The notes under the pieces were generated by a model. The model made no database searches. It saw nothing but the letters and a program-made list of their open reading frames with translations, and was not told where the DNA came from. The position numbers and the translations under genes were made by a program. From contig CM048748.1 of NCBI GenBank assembly GCA_026315105.1, positions 479,907,150-479,971,149 of the forward strand: a stretch of DNA of 64,000 bases. The letters are read 5' to 3'. Source of the DNA: Locusta migratoria (lineage: Eukaryota; Arthropoda; Insecta; Orthoptera; Acrididae). Below, piece after piece: positions 10,525 through 21,200 of this stretch (positions are counted from its first letter, which is position 1; each line of letters starts with the position of its first letter).

Positions 10525-10690
10525 TGTCCAGGAGCACAGGGCGTCGGAGACTAATTTCGCGTTCAAAAAGACGGCGGTTCAAATCCCGGTCAATCCTCTT
10601 AGGATAGCCGAGGTTTTCATAAATCTCGTTACGATTATTTCAAAACGGTATCTTTGAAATAGGCTTTCCAGTTTTCCTCCCATAATCGTA
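10525..10690 (+). repeat. tRNA-like repeat (weak)
   Basis: GCGGTTCAAATCCCGGTC (10566-10583) is a good B box, with a GTCGGAGACTAAT-like degenerate A-box region upstream and a GCCGAGGTTTTC body downstream. Likely an old SINE; single copy here. Confidence 0.35.
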
Positions 10691-10699
10691 GCGCGTGCT

Positions 10700-11585
10700 T
10701 CGTTTCTAATCACTTTATGATCGATTGGACATTAGCTACTAATCTTCTTTCCCTTTGATTATTGTTTCCACTGCAAGCAGTACACCGACAGTGCAGACGT
10801 TTTGATTACTTCCGGCTCCACATTTTCAGGGTACACTCCTGTTGATTTCTCTGGTATTCCCCAATGTAATCAAGAAATTGTTGTTCCGTCGAAGTCGTGC
10901 TAGTCGAAGCTGCGACAGCTTTTTCACTGCTAATCGAAGGCTTCGGTTTTGATGACTCACTGTTCGCAGGACACAGAAATCCAAGAAAATAATGACGTGG
11001 CAGAACCCATTGTGGTAGGGTTGTTGTTATCGCGTATGTCATCAGAGAAGAGAGCTGACAGTCCAGTGTATAATTTATCTGCGGCGTTTATCGAACGTAC
11101 TGCCGGTAAGTATATTGAATTCGCTGTTCACAAACCGGACAATAGGACTAAAGTAAGCGATTCGAGTGTGAGTAAATCGAAGGAGTCGGAACAATAGCAG
11201 CAATGCGGCATTCCATTTACATATACGGATAGCCGTGAAGGAGAATAAAATCTCGGTGGCTTTTGTGCATGTAAACTCTAGTTGATGTTACGCACGTCTC
11301 AGGAGAATGTAATCCTCTTGCCGTCCGTTTTATGTGGTGCAAAGAATTTAAGAAGCGTGCTGACGTCAGGTTTAACCCTTAATTTGGCACACACAGAAAT
11401 CACGAGAACAAAAAGTATTATGTTACTTACATTAAATGTGTAGGGCCATGTAAAAAAATTTTACGATTATTTTTTTAAGTATAGTTTCTTGTTTGTAAGT
11501 AACATTGCCCAAAAACTTGGCATTGCGGCACAGTATCAGTACTACAGTGTTGTTCTTATGACCGTAGAAATTTTTGTATTTTGGT
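10700..11585. other. Unassigned DNA with a Ser/Thr-rich minus frame
   Basis: The minus frame 11042-10806 gives a Ser/Thr/Glu-rich linker followed by EQQFLDYIGEYQRNQQE and a stop. It could be the tail of a transposase or a host exon; I do not recognise it. The plus frame at 10949-11197 overlaps it and is unsupported. Confidence 0.3.
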
Positions 11586-11589
11586 CTAC

Positions 11590-11860
11590 TTCATGTGAAG
11601 CGTGTGAAAACAAGTCGTTTTTCGTGCAAAATGCAGAACAGTCGCATGATTTCCACATTTTACAGTCAAGTATCCTTGAAGACAATACTTGCAAATTCCT
11701 TTCGGGCCGTAATGTGTCAAGTGACAACATATTGTGATATCTGTCATACCGTACATCATTCACTGGTACAGCAGATGCTGTTTCGTTCTTCTTTTAGACT
11801 AATTGCCCATTTTGTAGTGGTCTACCAGGCCTCCTCTTCCCAATAAATGTAACTCCATTT
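11590..11860 (-). pseudogene. piggyBac-like transposase tail (cysteine-rich domain)
   Basis: On minus, shifted frames read GGLVDHYKMGN, then HLTHYGPKGICKYC and TTCFHTLHM. The spacing of CxxC, a second Cys region and CFxxxH resembles the C-terminal cysteine-rich DNA-binding domain of piggyBac transposases. No DDD catalytic core is visible. No TTAA-flanked ends were found. Moderate-to-low confidence. Confidence 0.4.
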
Positions 11861-11869
11861 TCAATCTCC

Positions 11870-12440
11870 AATACAAGAACTCGTCAACAATGTTTCATAA
11901 TAATTGAACTTCAAGGCTTCCTCTTTCCCTTGCCCTAAGCAGTTTTCCATGTATCACGAAAAATATCGCTACAAAATTGAAACAAATATGTACCTCGGTA
12001 ACGTAAGCTTGGAGTGTCCGCTGAAGATTCAGTTTATTGCTAAACTTTTCGCAAAAGACAACCAAACATCACTTTATTGGAAAGCTTAAATGTTAGTTTC
12101 ATATACTGTTGCCCATTCAAGGATGAAACTTGACACATGTTTCACAAAACCAAGCGCAATTGTAATGTTGCTTGAGAGCAAAATTGCCAAATAAAGGTTT
12201 AACGTACACTCGTCGACGGGAGGGCAGAATAAAATGAATATTATAAACATCTCGAAAATTTACATTCAACATCAGATATAGATAAAAGCATAGAGTTTAT
12301 GAAAACATCATTACTAACAACATTTTTGTGTGTGTATACGATATGTCATTCTCCTTACTGTGAATGCCTTTTTTTAAACACATTTTTCATTTTTGACGTA
12401 TATTGAGTTGTAATTTCCATTTATTACCTTGCTTAACTAG
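11870..12440. other. Unassigned AT-rich DNA
   Basis: A 61-codon plus frame at 11904-12089 shows no recognisable domain. No repeat structure noticed. Confidence 0.4.
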
Positions 12441-12612
12441 AAGTCAAATGGAGAAATCCAAAGGAGAGCAGCACCATTCCTTACAGATTCATTTAGCATA
12501 TGCGAAAGATTCACCGAGATGACAGGCGAGCTCCATTGGCAGACGTTGCAGGAGAGGAGTTCTGTACCAAGGTATGGAATACCGTCAGAGTTCCAAGATC
12601 CAAAAAGAGTCA
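12440..12612 (+). mobile_element. CR1-like LINE 3' fragment
   Basis: Plus translation has QRRAAPFLTDSF, then FTEMTGELHWQTLQER, matching in order the QRRAARFV..VTEMIQDLGWESLQQRR segment of the LINE at 19.4 kb. About 170 bp remain. Confidence 0.6.
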
Positions 12613-12614
12613 GC

Positions 12615-13490
12615 TAACATACCGGCAGTTTTAGGAGGAATAGTTAATATCTTAGGGGCTGGCGGTATAGACGAATTGCAGTAAAATGCCACAGAACACG
12701 TGTTCATTTTTATTGAGTATAGAGACACGACTGCTGGTATTCAAACCGAGCAACCTGAAAGCAAATACTAATGGAGACGTTCAAAATTGGTTTTCCAAAT
12801 TTCCACTACACACGTCAATTCACTTCTGACATCTCTTAAAAACACTGCGTGTAGCTCTTTGAGGTAGTGGTGACCACTGCGCTGTTCATAACCCGCGCGA
12901 TCATATCGGCTGTTGTGTTTACGTTTTCTTTGTAGTCGTCGCCTTTCAGTTAACCACACAGCCATTAAACCAAAGGATAAGAGAGTCTTGTTGGCCAGTA
13001 AAAGGGCCCATAGGCACCGGTGCATCTTCCGAGGAGTGTTAGGTTCAGATGATGTCTGACCTAAAGCCGAGAGTGGGGTCCCGTCTTACTGAAAGAGCAG
13101 ACGCGTTCTTACAGCGAAAGCCCTCTCTTCCAATAAAGCTGGATCTTCAAGAATGGTAATGTGTTTCATGACTTGAGCACAGTCCCATCTCCACGACGAG
13201 GAAGTGATAGCATCTGAGGAAGGAAAGAAGTTCTGCTGAAACTGTTTATGATTTTAAATAAAATAACAAAGCGGTCTTGGTGATTCATATGAAAAGTCAT
13301 AAGAGATCGCCTCAAAAATGTGTAAGTTAATATTTACTTGATTTAGTGAGACAGAAGAGCATGGCGTTCCAATTGTAGAGGAAAATGCGATAAAGTTAAA
13401 CAGCAAGCTACCTGATAGTGGTCGTTAATTCAATGCCAGCCAAGTTTGGTCATAAAGATGGAAATCTTGTCATGGAATATGTCAGCCCTC
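12615..13490. other. Unassigned DNA
   Basis: Nothing recognised. A minus frame at 13025-12768 (85 codons, Arg-rich) has no motif support. Part may be the 5' portion of the pogo-like remnant downstream. Confidence 0.35.
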
Positions 13491-13494
13491 ACTG

Positions 13495-13820
13495 ACGGGT
13501 GAAACTTTTTCGGGGGATACAACAGCTGCAGAAAACTTCAGTAAAGAATTTGAAGAGATTATTTCCCCCGAAAACTTAATCGCACACTGGATTTATAATA
13601 CCGACGAATCTGAGTAATTTTTATCGAATGCTACCCAGTAGGACGCTGGCTTCAAAAGTAGATGACTCGGCAAAGGGTTATAAAAGGCGTAAAGATTGGT
13701 TTCGATTATAGCTTGTTTCTCTATTTAGTGTAAGGCTTCCGAATTATATTATCCGGATTTTCGCTAATCCACATTCACCCGGTCTCACCTAGTGCGGATA
13801 AACGAGATTATTGTTTATTG
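13495..13820 (+). pseudogene. pogo/Tigger-like (DDE_1) transposase remnant
   Basis: Plus translation reads SGDTTAAENFSKEF, then ENLIAHWIYNTDES. The IYN-x-DE motif around 13591-13612 carries the first catalytic Asp in pogo/Tigger/CENP-B-type transposases, and AAENF..F is the typical run-in. A stop follows at once and later frames are scrambled. Sequence near 13770-13815 (GCGGATAAACGAGATTA) resembles the end of such an element. No intact TIR pair found. Confidence 0.6.
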
Positions 13821-13903
13821 CATTCTGGCATGTACATCTCGTGAGATGATGATAGTAATAAAATTACAGAGATGAGAGCCCACAAGAAACTGATGACTCT
13901 CGT

Positions 13904-14197
13904 TTTAGTCGGGCCCGGTGTTCTTGGGGTAAAGTGCTCGACTGGAAACTGGAGGGTCGCGGATCGAAACCCGGTCAGACCACGGATTTCTTTCACTCTG
14001 CACATTAACCCATCCATCGCCTCTCAACAATGTGAGGAGCCTACGTTAAGCTGTAGGTCCCCTTTCCCCTGTTGGATAACTGGGGTAAGCCAATGAGCCA
14101 CACGAAGTTATTATGATTACTGTCGTTTACTGTCAGCGACACAATAAGCACACGCCGGCGTGGGCTTGCGGAGTGTAGATTGTAGATTGTAGATTTA
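13904..14197 (+). mobile_element. tRNA-headed SINE (family 2) with LINE-like tail
   Basis: Head GTCGGGCCCGGTG..GGGTAAAGTGCTCGACTGG (A box), B box near 13970 (GGATCGAAACCC), then a body with CTCTCAACAATGTGAGGAGCC and GTTAAGCTGTAGGTCCCC. It matches the copy at 53.26 kb through the body. The last part, TTGCGGAGTGTAGATTG repeated, resembles the 3' end of the CR1-like LINEs in this window. Confidence 0.75.
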
Positions 14198-14199
14198 GG

Positions 14200-15120
14200 T
14201 CAGACGCAGAAATGAGACGCTCAGAGTAATAACGGCAGACGGCGATTGACCCCGAGTAGTAAGACGAAAGGATGGCCGTCGGCTCCAGCTATCTCTCTTT
14301 CACGTCAAGAAGTATGAGACGAGTTGGGATTTTCCAAACTCTCACACTCTACTTAGCGTCCACTTTTAAAATTTGTCCGTAGTGACGACGAACACAATCT
14401 CAGAATAAAAATGAGGTGCCCACCCTGTCTTAACTTCTGTCCGCTACACGTTCGTGGCGTCTTCCATAGATGTGATTCTGATACTATCGATTCTTGTTTT
14501 TTAAAAGCAATTCCTCGCCTCAAATCAGAGTTCCCTACTAATAACCTCATCTAAAGGAATCACTCTTGTGAGGGATGTCACAAGAATATTCATATTGCTG
14601 CTCTTTGCATTTACTTGATGAGAATGAAAGTTTTTGACCCCATAAGATACGGACTTTTCGTACCAGGATATTCATACGTGGCGACAAATAGCGATTTTGT
14701 TGTTCTTGAGAAGAAGAAAAGGAAGATGCATTGTGTTTATAATCGTAAACGATGAGATGTTATTGCAGCGGCAACATTAAAAACCTCTTTCAGTAATAAA
14801 ATGACCATGGAAGACTTCATTGACGTACGGAATGGTATTACTTCAAACTTCGTGATTAGACAAAATATATTGATTGTGCTACTTTTCTTTTATGTTAGGT
14901 TATACCCATTTCTGTGGAACATGATAATCCTGGTATTGTTAAATGTTACCTTTTTCTGACGTCAGATAATTTTAGGAATTTGTTAAACGTTCACATGTTT
15001 CATGAATAAAGTTACTGCAGAAGTACAGTGAACAGAGAATGATGAAGAAAAGTAAATACAATGGTCTGATGAAAGTACTGAAATATATAACACGCACCTA
15101 TCAAAATTTCTATGACTCCT
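14200..15120. other. Unassigned AT-rich DNA
   Basis: No domain, TIR or tandem array noticed. A minus 65-codon frame at 14550-14353 is unsupported. Confidence 0.4.
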
Positions 15121-15122
15121 GC

Positions 15123-15314
15123 AAATGTTCAAATATTTGTAAAGCTTAGGGGACTTAACTGTGGGGTCAACAGTACCTAAACTTACAAACTGCTTATGAA
15201 CTAACTTATACTAAAGACAGCACAAACATCCATGCCCGAGGGGGGATTCGAGCCCCCACGGGGAATGGCCTCGCGCGCCGCAGCATAACGCCTCGATGCG
15301 CTCGGCCGCTCCGC
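15123..15314 (-). mobile_element. tRNA-headed SINE (family 1)
   Basis: On minus: GCGGAGCGGCCGAGCGCATC head, GGGGGCTCGAATCCCCCC T-arm/B box near 15241-15258, CATGGATGTTTGTGCTGTC, and a GTACTGTTGACCCCACAGTTAAGTCC body with an AAATATTTGAACATTTG tail. The head differs from the common family 1 copies, so a subfamily. Confidence 0.8.
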
Positions 15315-15319
15315 TTGAT

Positions 15320-16580
15320 GGTGTTGATAATCAAAAATTAGTGAAGATTTGGATTAATAGTTTGATTACTTATTTCCAGATGTTAACTGATGGAGAAAGT
15401 AATTTTAGACCATTTTAACCCCTCCGTATATATTATGTTCAAATAAAGAACACAAAAACTAGTAATCAAAATGGTTCAAATATAAATATCCGGAAAATAT
15501 CACGGCATTAGGTAAGTGTACCACTTATCGGCATCTTAAGGGGATTCACGTTAATTATCGTGTGTGAATCCTATTTAATACTCCATTACTGGTTATAACT
15601 TATTGTGAAATGCCACATAAACCCATCTGGTTTCGTAGAAATCAGCGCAGCTCCTTGTAATAACAATCAGTTCAATTTAAAATAACCGCTTTTATAAGTT
15701 GCATCTTTCGTACCAGTGACTGATTGCGCAAAATGTGATGAGATGCAGTCATCGGCACTCAAGCGTAGTATTTATAACCAGTGGGACGTCAATTTTTATT
15801 TCTAGATGACGGAAATGTTCAGTCGCATTTAATAGCCAAAGTGCCAATTACTCAGACCGGCACGAATAATAGTACACTTACTCCTATGTTAACACATGAA
15901 GTACCATGTGGGCAATTTGTGACCCATACTGGAAAACTACCATCTTATTGATATTTGCTTGGTGTTTTGCGCTTCTTCAAGTTGACATTACATTCAATAA
16001 GACTCTAATGACAATAAAAATATTATTTGTTCTCTAACACGTGTAATACGCAGTCAATAGTAAATTTTCAGAAAGAAGTATTATTTTCATTTTACGTTTT
16101 ACAGACGAAATTCTACAGTCTTTTATCAAGCATCTTTCAAACAAGTACACAAAGAAATTTAAAATGTTTATCTTTATAGAAAGATTAATACACGATAAAA
16201 ATACAATTTATGCGACCAGGAACAGTATTTTTATCTTTACTGACATTTAAGGTAAGTACTGAGTATTTGCAAATACATGAACAAACAGTTTCAATCTATA
16301 ATTGTAACCGTTTCGTAATATTTAGGAATAAATAGATGACAGTACTTTGTAAACTGTGGCGGAGTCACAGTTTAGATATTACACAAGAGTTTTGGCTTGG
16401 AAGCTGCACACATACTTGTTGGAGTGGAAACATAAGTTTGACGTTCCATTCCCCTGTTGTTGTTTGTAGGAAATATGATTCTGACAATGCCTTCTATTTT
16501 CTCAGCCGGACAGTCGGGCAGCCGACTTCGGTTTATTGGGTGAATTTTGGAAATATGTGCTTCACGTGTAAAGGAGACCG
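15320..16580. other. Unassigned AT-rich DNA
   Basis: No recognisable coding domain. The plus frame at 16336-16587 (83 codons) is unlike any family I know and has no supporting context. Confidence 0.4.
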
Positions 16581-16584
16581 CGTA

Positions 16585-17045
16585 TAAAACGCTTGTTACG
16601 ACCTTGAGAATTGCTCAAGTTTATGGGACCCGTAGCAGCTTATTTTAAAGGAATACATAGAAGCAGTTCAGAGACGAGCAGCTAGGTTTGTTACTGGTAG
16701 ATTCGACCAATGCGCGAGTTTCACGGAAAAGCTCCGGGAACTCAATTGGGGATCGTTGGAGCAAAGACGCTGTTCTTTTCGTGAATTTCTTTTGAGGAAA
16801 TTTAGAGGGCCGGAATTTGAAGCTGAGTGTAGTACGATCTTCCTGCCGCCTACTTACATTTCGCATAGTGATCACAAAGACAAGATAAGAGAAATTAGGT
16901 CTCGTACGGAGGCATATATACGTTCTTTTTTTCCTCGTTCTATTTGGGAGGCGAGTAGGAAAGGAAATGCCTAGTACTGATACTGTACCCACAGTGTACG
17001 CCACGCACCTTACGGTGGATTGCGGAGTATGTATTTGGATGATGA
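16585..17045 (+). mobile_element. CR1-like LINE 3' end
   Basis: Plus translation: ENCSSLWDP, then EAVQRRAARFVTGRFD, ELNWGSLEQRR, PPTYISHSDHKDKIREIRSR and RSFFPRSI. The same ordered motifs end the LINE at 19.2-19.7 kb. A TTGCGGAGTATGTATTTGG tail follows at 17020-17038. The ORF 16756-16974 is the tail end of this fragment. The rest of the element is absent. Confidence 0.8.
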
Positions 17046-17049
17046 CATA

Positions 17050-17900
17050 TTAGCGATTTCGTGTACCAAACGCTTGCAGTTCGCTGAGGGGAAGGGGGGG
17101 AGAGGGGGGGTAGGTAGCTCGTCTGCTACTCTGAGAATTATTTCTTGGCATGAAGTCTCCTTACATGTACATAACTTAAAATTGTGTGATCACTGGTCAT
17201 TGCAAGGGCAAGAATATTGTAAAAGACATCCACAGGGCGTCGGTGGCTGCTAGCTTAGAGACTGTTATGTATTGCCAATTGCTCAAATATACCGTTTCCA
17301 CCCTTGGTTTCATTATAAAACTACACAGTTTATGGAAGTTTCCTCTCAATATTTCATTGATCTGACATCCATCATGCATGTTACTCAGAATGACACCTAT
17401 AAATCCGACACCTAAACAGTGGACTGCCAGCTTACTAGTTAAAAAAGTAAGGTACAACGGTACATACTTACGTGGTGCAAGAGGTAAATCACTGTCAGAT
17501 GTTTCAGATTCGGCTTACCGATCATTTGATACATCTGAATCACTTGAGTCAGCAGTTTGTCGTCTTCTGCAATCGGCTCACTACCGAATTCGTCACTCTA
17601 TTTCGTCGGTGAAACGTCGATGGCAGAGACTGTCTGCATTATCTGAACCCACACAGACAAGAAACTTCTACAAGGACGACGCACCTGACTTCTGCTGTCG
17701 TGTCACAGAACTCTTAGCTGTCCCTCGGTCAGAGGTGTGGTCATTCTGCGACTTACCGCTGCCGCGTCGTGGGTATGCTTTGCGCCATTCCACAGAAAAC
17801 TCAAAGCGGAAATGATATAAGGCTCCACCTGACCTCAAAATTTTCCGAATTTCTCATTATTTTTGGCCTAAAGTGTCATAACACACTCCTACATCACGTG
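17050..17900 (+). other. Unassigned DNA with a 145-codon open frame
   Basis: The plus frame 17378-17815 encodes 145 residues rich in Ser/Arg with SLSDVSDSAYRSFDTSES. I recognise no domain. It lies just upstream of the LINE linker region and could be part of a LINE 5' region, a decayed host exon or chance. G-rich runs occur at 17093-17112. Confidence 0.3.
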
Positions 17901-17904
17901 ATTA

Positions 17905-19795
17905 GGACACTGATGCAAAAGCAAAGGAAAAGGCATGCTAAATTTAAACGAACACAAAATTCCCAGGATTGGCGATCCTACACAGAAGCTCGAAAATTAG
18001 GTAGGATCTCAATGCGAGATGCCTACAATACTTATCACAACGAAACTCTTTCTCGAAATTTGAATGAAAACCCAAAGAGATTTTGGTCATATGTTAAATA
18101 TACTAGGAGCAAAACACAAACAATACCCTCACTACGTGATAGTAATGGCAATCCTGCCGATGACAGCCCTACTAAAGCAGTGTTACTAAACATAGCTTTT
18201 AGAAACTCATTCACCAAAGAAGACGAAACCAATATTCCAGATTTCGAATTACGAACAGAGGCCGTATGAGTAACGTAGAAGTAGATATCATCGGAGTAGT
18301 GCAGCAACTATAATCACTTAACAAGAACAAGTCTTCTGGTCCGGATTGTATACCCATTAGATTTCTATCTATTATGCTGAAGCGATAGCTCCTTACTTAA
18401 CAGCCCCATACAACCGCTCTCTCAAAAAGGATCTGTACCGAAAGATTGAAAAGTTGCACAGGTCACACCTATCTTCAAGAAAGGCAGTATGAGTAACCCA
18501 CTAAACTACAGGCATATTTCACTGACGTCAATTTGCAGCAGGGTTTTGGAACATATCCTGCATTCAAATATTATGAATTACCTCGAACAGAATGATCTAT
18601 TGGTCCAATGTCAACACGGATTTAGAAAATATCGTTCAGGCGAAACAGAACTAGCTCTTTATTCACAGGAAGTCATGGGCGCTATCGACTGGGGTTCGCA
18701 AATCGATTCCGTATTTCTTGATTTTCAGAAGGCTTTTGACAGCATACCTCACAAAAAGGTTTTTAATCACATTGCGTGGTTATGATATATCGCCCCAAAT
18801 TCGCGATTGGATAGGGGATTTCCTGTCAGAGAAAACATAGTTCATAGTAATCGATGATAAGGCATCAACTAAAACAGAAGTGATATCGGGCGTTCCACAG
18901 GGTAGTGTTATTGGTCCTCTGCTGTTCCTTATTTACATAAACGATTTAGGGGAAAATCTAAGTAGCTCTCTTAGGTTATTTGCAGATGACACCGTCATTT
19001 AACGTCTAGAAAAATCATCTGAAGATCAAAGCCAACTGCAGAACGATCTGAATAAGATATCACTATGGTGTAAAAATTGGCAATTGACTCTAAATAATGA
19101 AGTCCTCCACATGAGTACGAAAAGAAATCAGTTAAACTCTGTTTAAAAGATAAATCAGTCAAAAGTGAAGGCCGTAAACTCCACAAAATACCTAGGAATT
19201 ACTATTACTTCAGACTTAAACTGGAAAGAACACGTAGATAATGTCGTGGGAAAGGCGAACCAGAGACTGCGTTTTATTGGTAGAACCCTTAAAAGATGCA
19301 ACAGAACTACAAAAGAAACTGCTACGCTTGTCCGTCCATTTTTGGAGTATTGCTGCCCAGTGTGGGATCCTTATCAGGTGGGTTTGAAGGAGAACATCGA
19401 GAGAGTGCAAAGAAGGGCAGCTCGTTTCGTATTGTCACGATACAGGGGAGACAGCGTCACGGAAATGATACAGGATCTGGGATGGGAATCATTACAACAA
19501 CGGCGCTTATCGCTGCGGCGTGGGCTACTTACGAATCTCCAATCGCTAACATTCTCATCCGAATGCAAAAATATATTGTTGACTCCCATTTACATAGGTA
19601 GAAATGACCATCAGAATAAAATACGGGAAATCAGAGCTCGAACGGAGAGATTCAGGCGTTCTTTCTTCCCGCGCGCTATTCCAGAATGGAATGGGAGGTA
19701 AATAGTATAATGGTGGTTCGATGAACCCTCTGCTAGGCACTTTAATGTGATTTGCAGAATATCCCATGTAGATGCCTGTAGATGTAGATTAACGT
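17905..19795 (+). mobile_element. CR1-like LINE, 5'-truncated, mostly complete RT to 3' end
   Basis: Plus-strand non-LTR element lacking its endonuclease. Order: linker (RFWSYVKYTRSK near 18080-18115), finger (NYRHISLTSICSRVLEHIL, 18500-18560), HGFRKYRSGETELAL, motif A FLDFQKAFDSIPHKK (about 18714-18758), motif B GVPQGSVIGPLLF (about 18890-18930), motif C LFADDTVI (about 18976-18999), thumb (NSTKYLGITITSDLNWKEH) and the tail QRRAARFVLSRYRGDS..SFFPRAIPEWN (19400-19690). It ends with a GTAGATG-rich tail near 19770-19795. At least three frame changes and a stop right after FADDTVI make it non-functional. Related copies: 12.4, 16.6, 25.4, 36.5, 37.0 and 51.4 kb. Confidence 0.85.
18489..19701 (+). 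pseudogene. Reverse transcriptase of the CR1-like LINE
   Basis: Open stretches 18489-18785 and 19165-19701 are in different frames, bridged by a region holding the GVPQGSV and FADD motifs. The catalytic aspartates are preserved (AFD and FADD). The C-terminal part is intact over about 178 residues. Frameshifts near 18785 and stops near 19002 and 19144 disable it. Confidence 0.8.
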
Positions 19796-20093
19796 TGAGA
19801 CACGCCCAGAAATAAGTTCCCGTCTAAATCTGGCTTTGCTGAGCTCAGATTATATTTAATTAGTGATATAAAAGATAAATTTTTGACACATCTAGATGGC
19901 CTAGAGGGACGAAATTTTGGTGAGTTACAGAACTCTAATAAATGATTAAAAGTCACAGGAGGGATTCCCCGATTGTGTACCCTGGGCGCTGTAACACGGG
20001 ACAGCGGCGAAAAGTCTACACAACTACGGCGGCCGGACCCACAAATGCCTCCCGGTCAGCTCAAAGGCAAATCGAGCAAGCAAGGAACTTTAA

Positions 20094-20861
20094 CATGAAG
20101 AGACTGAATGTATGTCATTTCAACATAGAAGGCTACACAAGGACGAAGGGAGAAATCCTTGAAAAATTTTAACTAGACAACAAGTAAGTGTCGTACTTCT
20201 ACAGGGGACCCACCTCACAGATGAAACTATCGACCGACTCAAAATACCGGGATTCACGAATGTGAGCTACATTGACTACGACAAGCATGGTATGGCCACC
20301 CTAGTGAAGAATGAAATCCTGAGGAATGTAGACACAATAACGCCACCAACAGAACACGCGATAGGCATAAAACTTGGAGAACTGACGCTGTATAATGTCT
20401 ATAAACCTCCATCACAGAAATGGCCAGTAGATGTCTTACCCAAGGCTAAACACCCAGCAGGTTATGCTGGCGGTTTCGACTCCCAACATACCAGATGGGG
20501 TTACCCGAGATCCTCAGCTGAAGGCATTGGACTAAATGACTGTGCAGACAACCAGGACCTACACCTACTGTTTGACCCTAAGGACAAAGCCACCTTTAAA
20601 TCAAAGGCTTGGGGCACAACATCCACACCTGACCTAACTTTCGTAACACCTGGAGCAACAGGATTACCCGTGCAAGGAACGAGGGGGGTCGTAGAGGCTT
20701 TTCCACGAAGCCAACACCACCCAGTAATAGTAGAGATCGGATTATCAATCCCAGTCATAAAAAGTCCTCCAATCCCCCGCTGGAATCTCAGGAAAGCTGA
20801 CTGGAATAAATACAGATGCTTCGTTGAGAAGACGATAAAATCGGATACCACCGAAACCTGA
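20094..20861 (+). pseudogene. Endonuclease domain of the CR1/jockey-group LINE
   Basis: AP-endonuclease-like fold recognisable by order: NIEG, LQxTHL, GDFNSHHTxWG and SDHxPV boxes. In this copy the boxes read LLQGTHL (about 20196-20215), GGFDSQHTRWGY (about 20470-20505) and SQHHPV (about 20708-20725). The canonical Glu, Asp and Asp of these boxes are Gly, Gly and Gln, so the nickase would be inactive. A stop near 20170 also separates the first 25 codons. Confidence 0.75.
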
Positions 20862-21200
20862 GAACTACAAAACATTCACAAACCTGTTACACAAAGCTGC
20901 CTTAAATGCTATTCCACGAGGGTCAAGGAAGGAATACACTCCTTGCTGGACGAAAAAGTGTGAAACACTAATTGAGGAATTTGAGAAGTGTGGGGACACT
21001 GAGACTGCTGACCGACTGATAAACGCCATGAATGAGGAACGAAGGAGCAGATGGAAAGAGGCAATGGAAAACCTTGATTTCACTCATTCTAGTCTCTTGG
21101 CACCACTGCCTCTAAGATCTCAGCTGTCCTGAAACATACCTCCAAAATCCAACTACAGACAGCTAAAAACAAAGAGGTTTCTAGAGACCTAAGCAATCTA

